Origin: Eutreptiella sp. 'Long Island Sound 2002'
Lineage: Eukaryota > Euglenozoa > Euglenophyceae > Eutreptiales > Eutreptiaceae
NCBI GenBank assembly: GCA_964036045.1
Contig: OZ038380.1
Location: 12,421,629 to 12,485,628, forward strand
DNA: 64,000 bases
Direction of reading: 5' to 3'
Below are positions 36,211 to 47,914 of the stretch, one piece after another. Both the position numbers and the translations under genes were made by a program. Numbering within the stretch: position 1 is the first letter of the stretch; each line of letters starts with the position of its first letter. Under the pieces are notes generated by a model. It worked only from the letters and a program-made list of their open reading frames with translations, was not told where the DNA came from and did not search any database.

Positions 36211-39174
36211 CTTGGCCATGCAGCCTTTGTGCAGAAGTCATGATTGGACTGTGGTAAATCATTATTGCACACAAAACAGGGGTCTCAAAGTGTGTTTTTT
36301 GCGGCAATGCTGCACTCACAGTTTGTGCCCCACATTGTGGCCACTGTGCCCCAAAACTGGCTCGGTCTTGGCCATGCAGCCTTTGTGCAGCAGTCATGGT
36401 TGGACTGTGGTAAATCATTACTACACACAAAACAGGGATCTCACAGTGTGTTTTTTGCGGCAATGCTGCACTCACAGTTTGTGCCCCACATTGTGGCCAC
36501 TGTGCCCCAAAACTGACTGGGTCTTGGCCATGCAGCCTTTGTGCAGAAGTCATGGTTGGACTGTGGTAAATCGGTATTGCACACAAAACAGGGGTCTCAC
36601 CATGTGTTTTTTGCGGCAATGCTGCACTCACAGTTTGTGCCCCACATTGTGGCCACTGTGCCCCAAAACTGGCTCGGTCTTGGCCATGCAGCCTTTGTGC
36701 AGAAGTCATGATTCGACTGTGGTAAATCATTATTACACACAAGACTGGGGTCTCAGCATGTGTTTTTTGCGGCAATGCTGCACTCACAGTTTGTGCCCCA
36801 CGTTGTGGCCACTGTGCCCCAAAACTGGCTCGGTCTTGGCCATGCAGCCTTTGTGCAGCAGTCATGGTTGGACTGTGGTAAATCATTATTGCACACAAAA
36901 CTGGGGTCTCAGCATGTGTATTTTGCGGCAATGCTGCACTCACAGTTTGTGCCCCACATTGTGGCCACAATGCTCCAAAACTGGCTCGGTCCTGGCCATG
37001 CAGCCTTTGTGCAGCAGTCATGGTTGGACTGTGGTAAATCATTATTGCACACAAAACAGGGGTCTCAAAGTGTGTTTTTTGCGGCAATGCTGCACTCACA
37101 GTTTGTGCCCCACATTGTGGCCACTGTGCCCCAAAACTGGCTCGGTCTTGGCCATGCAGCCTTTGTGCAGAAGTCATGATTGGACTGTGGTAAATCATTA
37201 TTGTACACAAAACTGGGGTCTCAGCATGTGTATTTTGCGGCAATGCTGCACTCACAGTTTGTGCCCCACATTGTGGCCACAATGCTCCAAAACTGGCTCG
37301 GTCCTGGCCATGCAGCCTTTGTGCAGCAGTCATGGTTGGACTGTGGTAAATCATTATTGCACACAAAACAGGGATCTCACAGTGTGTTTTTTGCGGCAAT
37401 GCTGCACTCACAGTTTGTGCCCCACATTGTGGCCACTGTGCCCCAAAACTGACTGGGTCTTGGCCATGCAGCCTTTGTGCAGAAGTCATGGTTGGACTGT
37501 GGTAAATCGGTATTGCACACAAAACAGGGGTCTCACCATGTGTTTTTTGCGGCAATGCTGCACTCACAGTTTGTGCCCCACATTGTGGCCACTGTGCCCC
37601 AAAACTGGCTCGGTCTTGGCCATGCAGCCTTTGTGCAGAAGTCATGATTCGACTGTGGTAAATCATTATTACACACAAGACTGGGGTCTCAGCATGTGTT
37701 TTTTGCGGCAATGCTGCACTCACAGTTTGTGCCCCACGTTGTGGCCACTGTGCCCCAAAACTGGCTCGGTCTTGGCCATGCAGCCTTTGTGCAGAAGTCA
37801 TGATTGGACTGTGGTAAATCATTATTGCACACAAAACAGGGGTCTCAAAGTGTGTTTTTTGCGGCAATGCTGCACTCACAGTTTGTGCCCCACATTGTGG
37901 CCACTGTGCCCCAAAACTGGCTCGGTCTTGGCCATGCAGCCTTTGTGCAGCAGTCATGGTTGGACTGTGGTAAATCATTATTGCACACAAAACAGGGGTC
38001 TCACCATGTGTTTTTTGCGGCAATGCTGCACTCACAGTTTGTGCCCCACATTGTGGCCACTGTGCCCCAAAACTGACTGGGTCTTGGCCATGCAGCCTTT
38101 GTGCAGAAGTCATGATTCGACTGTGGTAAATCATTATTACACACAAAACTGGGGCCTCACCGTATGTTTTTTGCGGCAATGCTGCACTCACACTTTGTGC
38201 CCAACATTGTGGGCACTGTGCCCCAAAACTGGCTCGGTCTTGGCCATGCAGCCTTTGTGCAGAAGTCATGATTGGACTGTGGTAAATCATTATTGTACAC
38301 AAAACTGGGGTCTCAGCATGTGTATTTTGCGGCAATGCTGCACTCACAGTTTGTGCCCCACATTGTGGCCACAATGCTCCAAAACTGGCTCGGTCCTGGC
38401 CATGCAGCCTTTGTGCAGCAGTCATGGTTGGACTGTGGTAAATCATTATTGCACACAAAACAGGGGTCTCACAGTGTGTTTTTTGCGGCAATGCTGCACT
38501 CACAGTTTGTGCCCCACATTGTGGCCACTGTGCCCCAAAACTGACTGGGTCTTGGCCATGCAGCCTTTGTGCAAAAGTCATGGTTGGACTGTGGTAAATC
38601 ATTATTACACACAAAACTGGGGTCTCACCGTATTTTTTTTGCGGCAATGCTGCACTCACAGTTTGTGCCCAGCATTGTGGCCACTGTGCCCCAAAACTGA
38701 CTGGGTCTTGGCCATGCAGCCTTTTTGCAGAAGTCATGATTCGACTGTGGTAAATCATTATTACACACAAAACTGGGGCCTCACCGTATGTTTTTTGCGG
38801 CAATGCTGCACTCACACTTTGTGCCCCACATTGTGGGCACTGTGCCCCAAAACTGGCTCGGTCTTGGCCATGCAGCCTTTGTGCAGAAGTCATGATTGGA
38901 CTGTGGTAAATCATTATTACACACAAGACTGGGGTCTCACCATGTGTTTTTTGCGGCAATGCTGCACTCACTGTTTGTGCCCCACGTTGTGGCCACTGTG
39001 CCCCAAAACTGGCTCGGTCTTGGCCATGCAGCCTTTGTGCAGAAGTCATGATTGGACTGTGGTAAATCATTATTGCACACAAAACTGGGGCCTCACCATG
39101 TGTTTTTTGCGGCAATGCTGCACTCACTGTTTGTGCCCCACGTTGTGGTCACAATGCTCCAAAACTGGCTCGGT
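36211..39174 (+). repeat. GACTGGGTC/GCAGCAGTC domain, copy 1 (19 monomers)
   Basis: Distinct monomer set: TCTCAAAGTGTG or TCTCACAGTGTG middles, GCAGCAGTCATGG, AACTGACTGGGTCTTGG ends, CACACTTTGTG with GTGGGCACTG, GATTCGACTG, and ACACAAGACTGGGG. Internal copies are offset by 1,560 bp (36,244 against 37,804) and 1,092 bp (37,180 against 38,272), so HOR units of 10 and 7 monomers overlap. The same set reappears at 55,091-59,283. Confidence 0.85.
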
Positions 39175-39644
39175 CTTGGCCATGCAGCCTTTGTGCAGAA
39201 GTCATGATTGGACTGTGGTAAATCATTATTGCACACAAAACTGGGGTCTCACCGTGTGTTTTTTGTGGCAATGCTGCACTGACAGTTTGTGCCCCACATT
39301 GTGGTCACAATTCTCCAAAACTGGCTCGGTCTTGGCCATGCAGCCTTTGTGCAGAAATCATGGTTGGACTGTGGTAAATCATTATTACACACAAAAACTG
39401 GGGTCTCACCACGTGCTTTTTGCGGCAATGCTGCACTCACAGTTTGTGCCCCACATTGTGGCCACTGTGCCCCAAAACTGGCTCCGTCTTGGCCATGCAG
39501 CCTTTGTGCAGAAGTCATGGTTGGACTGTGGTAAATCATTATTACACACAAAACTGGGGTCTCAGCATGTGTATTTTGCGGCAATGCTGCACTCACTATT
39601 TTTTGCCCCACATTGTGGCCACTGTGCCCCACAACTGGCTCGGT
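39175..39644 (+). repeat. three-monomer marker cassette
   Basis: Monomer 1 has CTGCACTGACAG and TTTTTTGTGGC. Monomer 2 (39,331-39,487) has the extra A (ACACAAAAACTGGGG) and CACGTGCTTTTTGCGG. Monomer 3 is entered through CTCCGTCTTGG and has TGTATTTTGCGG plus an extra base near 39,596 (CACTATTTTTTGCC). It marks the boundary between the GACTGGGTC domain and the 5-mer duplication. Confidence 0.85.
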
Positions 39645-40424
39645 CTTGGCCATGCAGCCTTTGTGCAGAAGTCATGATTGGACTGTGGTAAATCATTATT
39701 ACACACAAAACTGGGGCCTCACCGTGTGTTTTTTGCGGCAATGCTGCACTCACTGTTTGTGCCCTTCATTGTGGTCACAATGCTCCAAAACTGGCTCGGT
39801 CTTGGCCATGCAGCCTTTGTGCAGAAGTCATGGTTGGACTGTGGTAAATCATTATTACACACAAAACTGGGGCCTCACCGTATGTTTTTTGCGGCAATGC
39901 TGCACTCACAGTTTGTGCCCCACATTGTGGCCACTGTGCCCCAAAACTGGCTCGGTCTTGGCCATGCAGCCTTTGTGCAGAAGTCATGATTGGACTGTGG
40001 TAAATCATTATTACACACAAAACTGGGGTCTCACCATGTGTTTTTTGCGGCAATGCTGCACTCACAGTTTGTGCCCCACATTGTGGCCACTGTGCCCCAA
40101 AACTGGCTCGGTCTTGGCCATGCAGCCTTTGTGCAGAAGTCATGGTTGGACTGTGGTAAATCATTGTTGCACACAAAACTGGGGTCTCACCGTATGTTTT
40201 TTGCGGCAATGCTGCACTCACAGTTTGTGCCGCACATTGTGGCCACTGTGCCCCAAAACTGGCTCGGTCTTGGCCATGCAGTTTTTGTGCAGAAGTCATG
40301 ATTGGACTGTGGTAAATCATTATTACACACAAAACTGGGGCCTCACCGTATGTTTTTTGCGGCAATGCTGCACTCGCAGTTTGTGCCCCACATTGTGGCC
40401 ACTATGCCCCAAAACTGGCTCGGT
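39645..40424 (+). repeat. 5-monomer duplication, copy 1 (780 bp)
   Basis: Five monomers marked by GCCCTTCATTG, ATTGTTGC with ACCGTATG, and CTGCACTCGCAG. Against 40,425-41,204 I found one difference over the unit: ATTATTAC here and ATTATTGC there, near 39,701 and 40,481. Confidence 0.9.
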
Positions 40425-41204
40425 CTTGGCCATGCAGCCTTTGTGCAGAAGTCATGATTGGACTGTGGTAAATCATTATTGCACACAAAACTGGGGCCTC
40501 ACCGTGTGTTTTTTGCGGCAATGCTGCACTCACTGTTTGTGCCCTTCATTGTGGTCACAATGCTCCAAAACTGGCTCGGTCTTGGCCATGCAGCCTTTGT
40601 GCAGAAGTCATGGTTGGACTGTGGTAAATCATTATTACACACAAAACTGGGGCCTCACCGTATGTTTTTTGCGGCAATGCTGCACTCACAGTTTGTGCCC
40701 CACATTGTGGCCACTGTGCCCCAAAACTGGCTCGGTCTTGGCCATGCAGCCTTTGTGCAGAAGTCATGATTGGACTGTGGTAAATCATTATTACACACAA
40801 AACTGGGGTCTCACCATGTGTTTTTTGCGGCAATGCTGCACTCACAGTTTGTGCCCCACATTGTGGCCACTGTGCCCCAAAACTGGCTCGGTCTTGGCCA
40901 TGCAGCCTTTGTGCAGAAGTCATGGTTGGACTGTGGTAAATCATTGTTGCACACAAAACTGGGGTCTCACCGTATGTTTTTTGCGGCAATGCTGCACTCA
41001 CAGTTTGTGCCGCACATTGTGGCCACTGTGCCCCAAAACTGGCTCGGTCTTGGCCATGCAGTTTTTGTGCAGAAGTCATGATTGGACTGTGGTAAATCAT
41101 TATTACACACAAAACTGGGGCCTCACCGTATGTTTTTTGCGGCAATGCTGCACTCGCAGTTTGTGCCCCACATTGTGGCCACTATGCCCCAAAACTGGCT
41201 CGGT
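40425..41204 (+). repeat. 5-monomer duplication, copy 2 (780 bp)
   Basis: Near-identical partner of the preceding unit. Similarity ends at 41,205, where the next monomer has TCTCACCATGTG in place of CCTCACCGTGTG. This is the closest duplicate pair in the window along with the 4,680-6,239 pair. Confidence 0.9.
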
Positions 41205-44200
41205 CTTGGCCATGCAGCCTTTGTGCAGAAGTCATGATTGGACTGTGGTAAATCATTATTGCACACAAAACTGGGGTCTCACCATGTGTTTTTTGCGGCA
41301 ATGCTGCACTCACAGTTTGTGCCCCACATTGTGGCCACTGTGCCCCAAAACTGGCTCGGTCTTGGCCATGCAGCCTTTGTGCAGAAGTCATGGTTGGACT
41401 GTGGTAAATCATTATTACACACAAAACTGGGGTCTCACCGTATGTTTTTTGCGGCAATGCTGCACTCACAGTTTGTGCCGCACATTGTGGCCACTATGCC
41501 CCAAAACTGGCTCGGTCTTGGCCATGCAGTTTTTGTGCAGAAGTCATGGTTGGACTGTGGTAAATCATTATTACACACAAAACTGGGGTCTCGCCGTATG
41601 TTTTTTGCGGCAATGCTGCACTCACAGTTTGTGCCGCACATTGTGGCCACTATGCCCCAAAACTGGCTCGGTCTTGGCCATGCAGTTTTTGTGCAGAAGT
41701 CATGATTGGACTGTGGTAAATCATTATTACACACAAAACTGGGGCCTCACCGTATGTTTTTTGCGGCAATGCTGCGCTCACAGTTTGTGCCGCACATTGT
41801 GGCCACTATGCCCCAAAACTGGCTCGGTCTTGGCCATGCAGTTTTTGTGCAGAAGTCATGATTGGACTGTGGTAAATCATTATTACACACAAAACTGGGG
41901 CCTCACCGTATGTTTTTTGCGGCAATGCTGCACTCACAGTTTGTGCCCCACATTGTGGCCACTATGCCCCAAAACTGGCTCGGTCTTAGCCATGCAGCCT
42001 TTGTGCAGAAGTCATGATTGGACTGTGGTAAATCATTATTACACACAAAACTGGGGTCTAACCATGTGTTTTTTGCGGCAATGCTGCACTCACAGTTTGT
42101 GCCCCACATTGTGGCCACTGTGCCCCAAAACTGGCTCGGTCTTGGCCATGCAGTTTTTGAGCAGAAGTCATGGTTGGACTGTGGTAAATCATTATTACAC
42201 ACAAAACTGGGGTCACACCATGCGTTTTTTGCGGCAATGCTGCACTCACAGTTTGTGCCCCACATTGTGGCCACAATGCTCCAAAACTGGCTCGGTCTTG
42301 GCCATGCAGCCTTTGTGCAGAAGTCATGGTTGGACTGTGGTAAATCATTATTACACACAAAACTGGGGTCTCACCACGTGCTTTTTGCGGCAATGCTGCA
42401 CTCACTGTTTGTGCCCCACATTGTGGTCACAATGCTCCAAAACTGGCGCCGTCTTGGCCATGCAGCCTTTGTGCAGAAGTCATGGTTGGACTGTGGTAAA
42501 TCATTATTGCACACAAAACTGGGGTCTAACCATGTGTTTTTTGCGGCAATGCTGCACTCACTGTTTGTGCCCCACATTGTGGCCACTGTGCCCCAAAGCT
42601 GGCTCGGTCTTGGCCATGCAGCCTTTGTGCGGAAGTCATGGTTGGACTGTGGTAAATCATTATTACACACAAAACTGGGGTCTCAGCATGTGTTTTTTGT
42701 GGCAATGCTGCACTCACTGTTTGTGCCCCACATTGTGGCCACTGTGCCCCAAAACTGGCTCGGTCTTGGCCATGCATCCTTTGTGCAGAAGTCATGGTTG
42801 GACTGTGGTAAATCATTATTACACACAAAACTGGGGTCACACCATGTGTTTTTTGCGGCAATGCTGCACTCACAGTTTGTGCCCCACATTGTGGCCACTG
42901 TGCCCCAAAACTGGCTCGGTCTTGGCCATGCAGCCTTTGTGCAGAAGTCATGGATGGACTGTGGTAAATCATTATTACACACAAAACTGGGGTCTCACCA
43001 TGTGTTTTTTGCGGCAATGCTGCACTCACTGTTTGTGCCCCACATTGTGGCCACAATGCTCCAAAACTGGCTCGGTCTTGGCCATGCAGCCTTTGTGCAG
43101 AAGTCATGATTGGACTGTGGTAAATCGTTATTACACACAAAACCGGGGTCTAACCATGTGTTTTTTGCGGCAATGCTGCACTCACTGTTTGTGCCCCACA
43201 TTGTGGCCACTGTGCCCCAAAGCTGGCTCGGTCTTGGCCATGCAGCCTTTGTGCAGAAGTCATGATTGGACTGTGGTAAATCATTATTACACACAAGACT
43301 GGGGTCTCACAGTGTGTTTTTTGCGGCAATGCTGCACTCACAGTTTGTGCCCCACATTGTGGCCACAATGCTCCAAAACTGGCTCGGTCTTGGCCATGCA
43401 GCCTTTGTGCAGAAGTCATGGTTGGACTGTGGTAAATCATTATTGCACACAAAACTGGGGTCTAACCATGTGTTTTTTGCGGCAATGCTGCACTCACTGT
43501 TTGTGCCCCACATTGTGGCCACTGTGCCCCAAAGCTGGCTCGGTCTTGGCCATGCAGCCTTTGTGCAGAAGTCATGGTTGGACTGTGGTGAATCATTATT
43601 ACACACACAACTGGGGTCTAACCATGTGCTTTTTGCGGCAATGCTGCACTCACAGTTTGTGCCCCACATTGTGGTCACAATGCTCCAAAACTGGCTCGGT
43701 CTTGGCCATGCAGCCTTTGTGCAGAAGTCATGGTTGGACTGTGGTAAATCATTATTGCACACAAAACTGGGGTCTAACCATGTGTATTTTGCGGCAATGC
43801 TGCACTCACAGTTTGTGCCCCACATTGTGGTCACAATGCTCCAAAACTGGCTCGGTCTTGGCCATGCAGCCTTTGTGCGGAAGTCATGGTTGGACTGTGG
43901 TAAATCATTATTACACACAAAACTGGGGTCTCAGCATGTGTTTTTTGTGGCAATGCTGCACTCACTGTTTGTGCCCCACATTGTGGCCACAACGCTCCAA
44001 AACTGGCTCGGTCTTGGCCATGCAGCCTTTGTGCAGAAGTCATGGTTGGACTGTGGTAAATCATTATTGCACACAAAACTGGGGTCTAACCATGTGTTTT
44101 TTGCGGCAATGCTGCACTCACTGTTTGTGCCCCACATTGTGGCCACTGTGCCCCAAAGCTGGCTCGGTCTTGGCCATGCAGCCTTTGTGCAGAAGTCATG

Positions 44201-45261
44201 GTTGGACTGTGCTAAATCATTATTACACACACAACTGGGGTCTAACCATGTGCTTTTTGCGGCAATGCTGCACTCACTGTTTGTGCCCCACATTGTGGTC
44301 ACAATGCTCCAAAACTGGCTCGGTCTTGGCCATGCAGCCTTTGTGCAGAAGTCATGGTTGGACTGTGGTAAATCATTATTACACACAAAACAGGGGTCTA
44401 ACCATGTGTTCTTTGCGGCAATGCTGCACTCACAGTTTGTGCCCCACATTGTGGTCACAATGCTCCAAAACTGGCTCGGTCTTGGCCATGCAGCCTTTGT
44501 GCAGAAGTCATGGTTGGACTGTGGTAAATCATTATTGCACACAAAACAGGGGTCTCACCATGTGTTTTTTTGCGGCAATGCTGCACTCACTGTTTGTGCC
44601 CCACATTGTGGCCACTGTGCCCCAAAACTGGCTCGGTCTTGGCCATGCATCCTTTGTGCAGAAGTCATGATTGGACTGTGGTAAATCATTATTACACACA
44701 AAACTGGGGTCTAACCATGTGTTTTTTGCGGCAATGCTGCACTCACAGTTTGTGCCCCTCATTGTGGTCACAATGCTCCGAAACTGGCTCGGTCTTGGCC
44801 AGGCAGTTTTTGTGCAGAAGTCATGATTGGACTGTGGTAAATCATTATTACACACAAAACTGGGGTCTCACCGTATGTTTTTTGCGGCAATGCTGCACTC
44901 ACAGGTTGTGCCCCACATTGTGGCCACTGTGCCCCAAAACTGGCTCGGTCTTGGCCATGCAGTTTTTGTGCAGAAGTCATGATGGGACTGTGGTAAATCA
45001 TTATTACACACAAAACTGGGGCCTCACCGTATGTTTTTTGCGGCAATGCTGCACTCACAGTTTGTGCCCCACATTGTGGCCACTGTGCCCCAAAACTGGC
45101 TCGGTCTTGGCCATGTAGTTTTTGTGCAGAAGTCATGGTTGGACTGTGGTAAATCATTATTACACACAAAACTGGGGTCTCACCATGTGTTTTTTGCGGC
45201 AATGCTGCACTCACAGTTTGTGCCCCACATTGTGGTCACAATGCTCCAAAACTGGCTCTGT
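41205..45261 (+). repeat. mixed monomers resembling the large HOR units
   Basis: Twenty-six monomers. The stretch 42,630-43,945 has the linked pair TGCGGAAGTCATGG plus CTCAGCATGTGTTTTTTGTGG seen in units A to D, and ACACACAACTGGGG near 43,605 and 44,229. One extra T lies in the T run at 44,565-44,571. No tight tandem HOR is evident. Confidence 0.8.
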
Positions 45262-45730
45262 CTTGGCCATGCAGCCTTTGTGCAGAAGTCATGATTGGAC
45301 TGTGGTAAATCATTATTGCACACAAAACTGGGGTCACGCCATGTGTTTTTTGCGGCAATGCTGCACTGACAGTTTGTGCCCCACATTGTGGTCACAATGC
45401 TCCAAAACTGGCTCGGTCTTGGCCATGCAGCCTTTGTGCAGAAGTCATGGTTGGACTGTGGTAAATCATTATTACACACAAAAACTGGGGTCTCAGCACG
45501 TGCTTTTTGCGGCAATGCTGCACTCACTGTTTGTGCCCCACATTGTGGCCACTGTGCCCCAAAACTGGCTCCGTCTTGGCCATGCAGCCTTTGTGCAGAA
45601 CTCACGGTTGGACTGTGGTAAATCATTATTGCACACAAAACCGGGGTCTAACCATGTGTATTTTGCGGCAATGCTGCACTCACAGTTTGTGCCCCACATT
45701 GTGGTCACAATGCTCCAAAACTGGCTCGGT
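45262..45730 (+). repeat. three-monomer marker cassette
   Basis: Same order as at 39,175: a CTGCACTGACAG monomer; a 157-bp +A monomer (45,418-45,574) with CTCAGCACGTGC; then a CTCCGTC-entered monomer with TCACGGTTGG and TGTATTTTGCGG. The last one has CAGAACTCACGG, a private change. Confidence 0.88.
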
Positions 45731-46822
45731 CTTGGCCATACAGCCTTTGTGCAGAAGTCATGGTTGGACTGTGGTAAATCATTATTACACACACAACTGG
45801 GGTCTAACCATGTGCTTTTTGCGGCAATGCTGCACTCACTGTTTGTGCCCCACATTGTGGCCACAATGCTCCAAAACTGGGTCGGTCTTGGCCATGCAGC
45901 CTTTGTGCAGAGGTCATGGTTGGACTATGGTAAATCATTATTACACACAAAAGTGGGGTCTAACCATGTGTTTTTTGCGGCAATGCTGCACTCACAGTTT
46001 GTGCCCCTCATTGTGGTCACAATGCTCCAAAACTGGCTCGGTCTTGGCCATGCAGCCTTTGTGCAGAAGTCATGGTTGGACTGTGGTAAATCATTATTAC
46101 ACACAAAACTGGGGTCTCACCATGTGTTTTTTGCGGCAATGCTGCACTCACAGTTTGTGCCCCTCATTGTGGTCACAATGCTCCAAAACTGGCTCGGTCT
46201 TGGCCATGCAGTTTTTGTGCAGAAGTCATGGTTGGACTGTGGTAAATCATTATTGCACACAAAACAGGGGTCTCACCATGTGTTTTTTGCGGCAATGCTG
46301 CACTCACAGTTTGTGCCCCACATTGTGGCCACTATGCCCCAAAACTGGCTCGGTCTTGGCCATGCAGTTTTTGTGCAGAAGTCATGATTGGACTGTGGTA
46401 AATCATTATTACACACCAAACTGGGGTCTCACCATGTGTTTTTGGCGGCAATGCTGCACTCACACTTTGTGCCCCACATTGTGGGCACTGTGCCCCAAAA
46501 CTGGCTCCGTCTTGGCCATGCAGCCTTTGTGCAGAAGTCATGGTTGGACTGTGGTAAATCATTATTGCACATCAAACAGGGGTCTCACCATGTGTTTTTT
46601 GCGGCAATGCTGCACTCACTGTTTGTGCCCCACATTGTGGCCACTGTGCCCCAAAACTGGCTCGGTCTTGGCCATGTAGTTTTTGTGCAGAAGTCATTGT
46701 TGGACTGTGGTAAATCATTATTACACACAAAACTGGGGTCTCAGCATGTGTTTTTTGCGGCAATGCTGCACTCACAGTTTGTGCCCCACATTGTGGTCAC
46801 AATGCTCCAAAACTGGCTCGGT

Positions 46823-47290
46823 CTTGGCCATGCAGCCTTTGTGCAGAAGTCATGATTGGACTGTGGTAAATCATTATTGCACACAAAACTGGGGTCACAC
46901 CGTATGTTTTTTGCGGCAATGCTGCACTGACAGTTTGTGCCCCACATTGTGGTCACAATGCTCCAAAACTGGCTCGGTCTTGGCCATGCAGCCTTTGTGC
47001 AGAAGTCATGGTTGGACTGTGGTAAATCATTATTACACACATACATGGGGTCTCAGCACGTGCTTTTTGCGGCAATGCTGCACTCACAGTTTGTGCCCCA
47101 CATTGTGGCCACTGTGCCCCAAAACTGGCTCCGTCTTGGCCATGCAGCCTTTGTGCAGAAGTCACGGTTGGACTGTGGTAAATCATTATTGCACACAAAA
47201 CTGGGGTCTAACCATGTGTATTTTGCGGCAATGCTGCACTCACTGTTTGTGCCCCTCATTGTGGTCACAATGCTCCAAAACTGGCTCGGT
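46823..47290 (+). repeat. three-monomer marker cassette, +A lost
   Basis: GACAG monomer (46,823-46,978), then a 156-bp monomer with ACACATACATGGGGTCTCAGCACGTGC in place of the +A run, then the CTCCGTC/TCACGG/TGTATTTTG monomer. It is followed by a GGCCTCACCGTGTG monomer, as after the cassettes at 6,708, 11,235 and 39,175. Confidence 0.85.
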
Positions 47291-47914
47291 CTTGGCCATG
47301 CAGCCTTTGTGCAGAAGTCATAATTGGACTGTGGTAAATCATTATTACACACAAAACTGGGGCCTCACCGTGTGTTTTTTGCGGCAATGCTGCACTCACT
47401 GTTTGTGCCCCTCATTGTGGTCACAATGCTCCAAAACTGGGTCGGTCTTGGCCATGCAGCCTTTGTGCAGAAGTCATGATTGGACTGTGGTAAATCATTA
47501 TTACACACCAAACTGGGGTCTCACCATGTGTTTTTTGCGGCAATGCTGCACTCACAGTTTGTGCCCCACATTGTGGCCACTGTGCCCCAAAACTGGCTCG
47601 GTCTTGGCCATGCAGCCTTTGTGCAGAAGTCATGATTGGACTGTGGTAAATCATTATTACACACAAAACTGGGGTCTCACCATGTGTTTTTTGCGGCAAT
47701 GCTGCACTCACAGTTTGTGCCCCACATTGTGGCCACTGTGCCCCAAAACTGGCTCGGTCTTGGCTATGCAGCCTTTGTGCAGAAGTCATGGTTGGACTGT
47801 GGTAAATCATTATTGCACACAAAACTGGGGTCTCACCGTATGTTTTTTGCGGCAATGCTGCACTCACAGTTTGTGCCGCACATTGTGGCCACTATGCCCC
47901 AAAACTGGCTCGGT
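47291..47914 (+). repeat. four GCAGCC-type monomers after the cassette
   Basis: These four monomers follow the cassette in the same order as after the cassettes at 11,235 and 14,839: a GGCCTCACCGTGTG monomer with a CTCATTGTGG end and CTGGGTCGG, then GCAGCC monomers with CATGATTGG and CATGGTTGG leading into ACCGTATG and GCCGCACATTG. They are the entry to the GCAGTT-type domain. Confidence 0.75.

Larger units (their letters stand above)
22367..39691 (+). other. 17.3-kb open frame through the satellite, not called as a gene
   Basis: It holds 5,774 codons over about 111 monomers, each read as 52 codons with six cysteines (residues 5, 26, 31, 32, 37, 44 of the repeat). It begins at an internal ATG after a TGG to TGA change at 22,361 and ends after frameshifts near 39,395. 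There is no promoter, signal peptide or non-repeat part, and other frames are open too. The variant sites that define monomer types mostly change the amino acid (Pro/Phe, Gly/Asp, Tyr/Cys, Ser/Cys, Leu/Gln), which argues against selection on a protein. It follows from a period divisible by 3. Confidence 0.9.

Noticed and set aside
36128-39127. 999-codon reading frame on the - strand
   Set aside because: It is the antisense of the same satellite, with no gene signals, and it breaks at ordinary monomer variants.
22367-39691. Giant + strand reading frame of 5,774 codons as a repeat protein gene
   Set aside because: It consists only of satellite monomers. The length follows from a period divisible by 3. 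Other frames are open as well, and type-defining changes are mostly non-synonymous.
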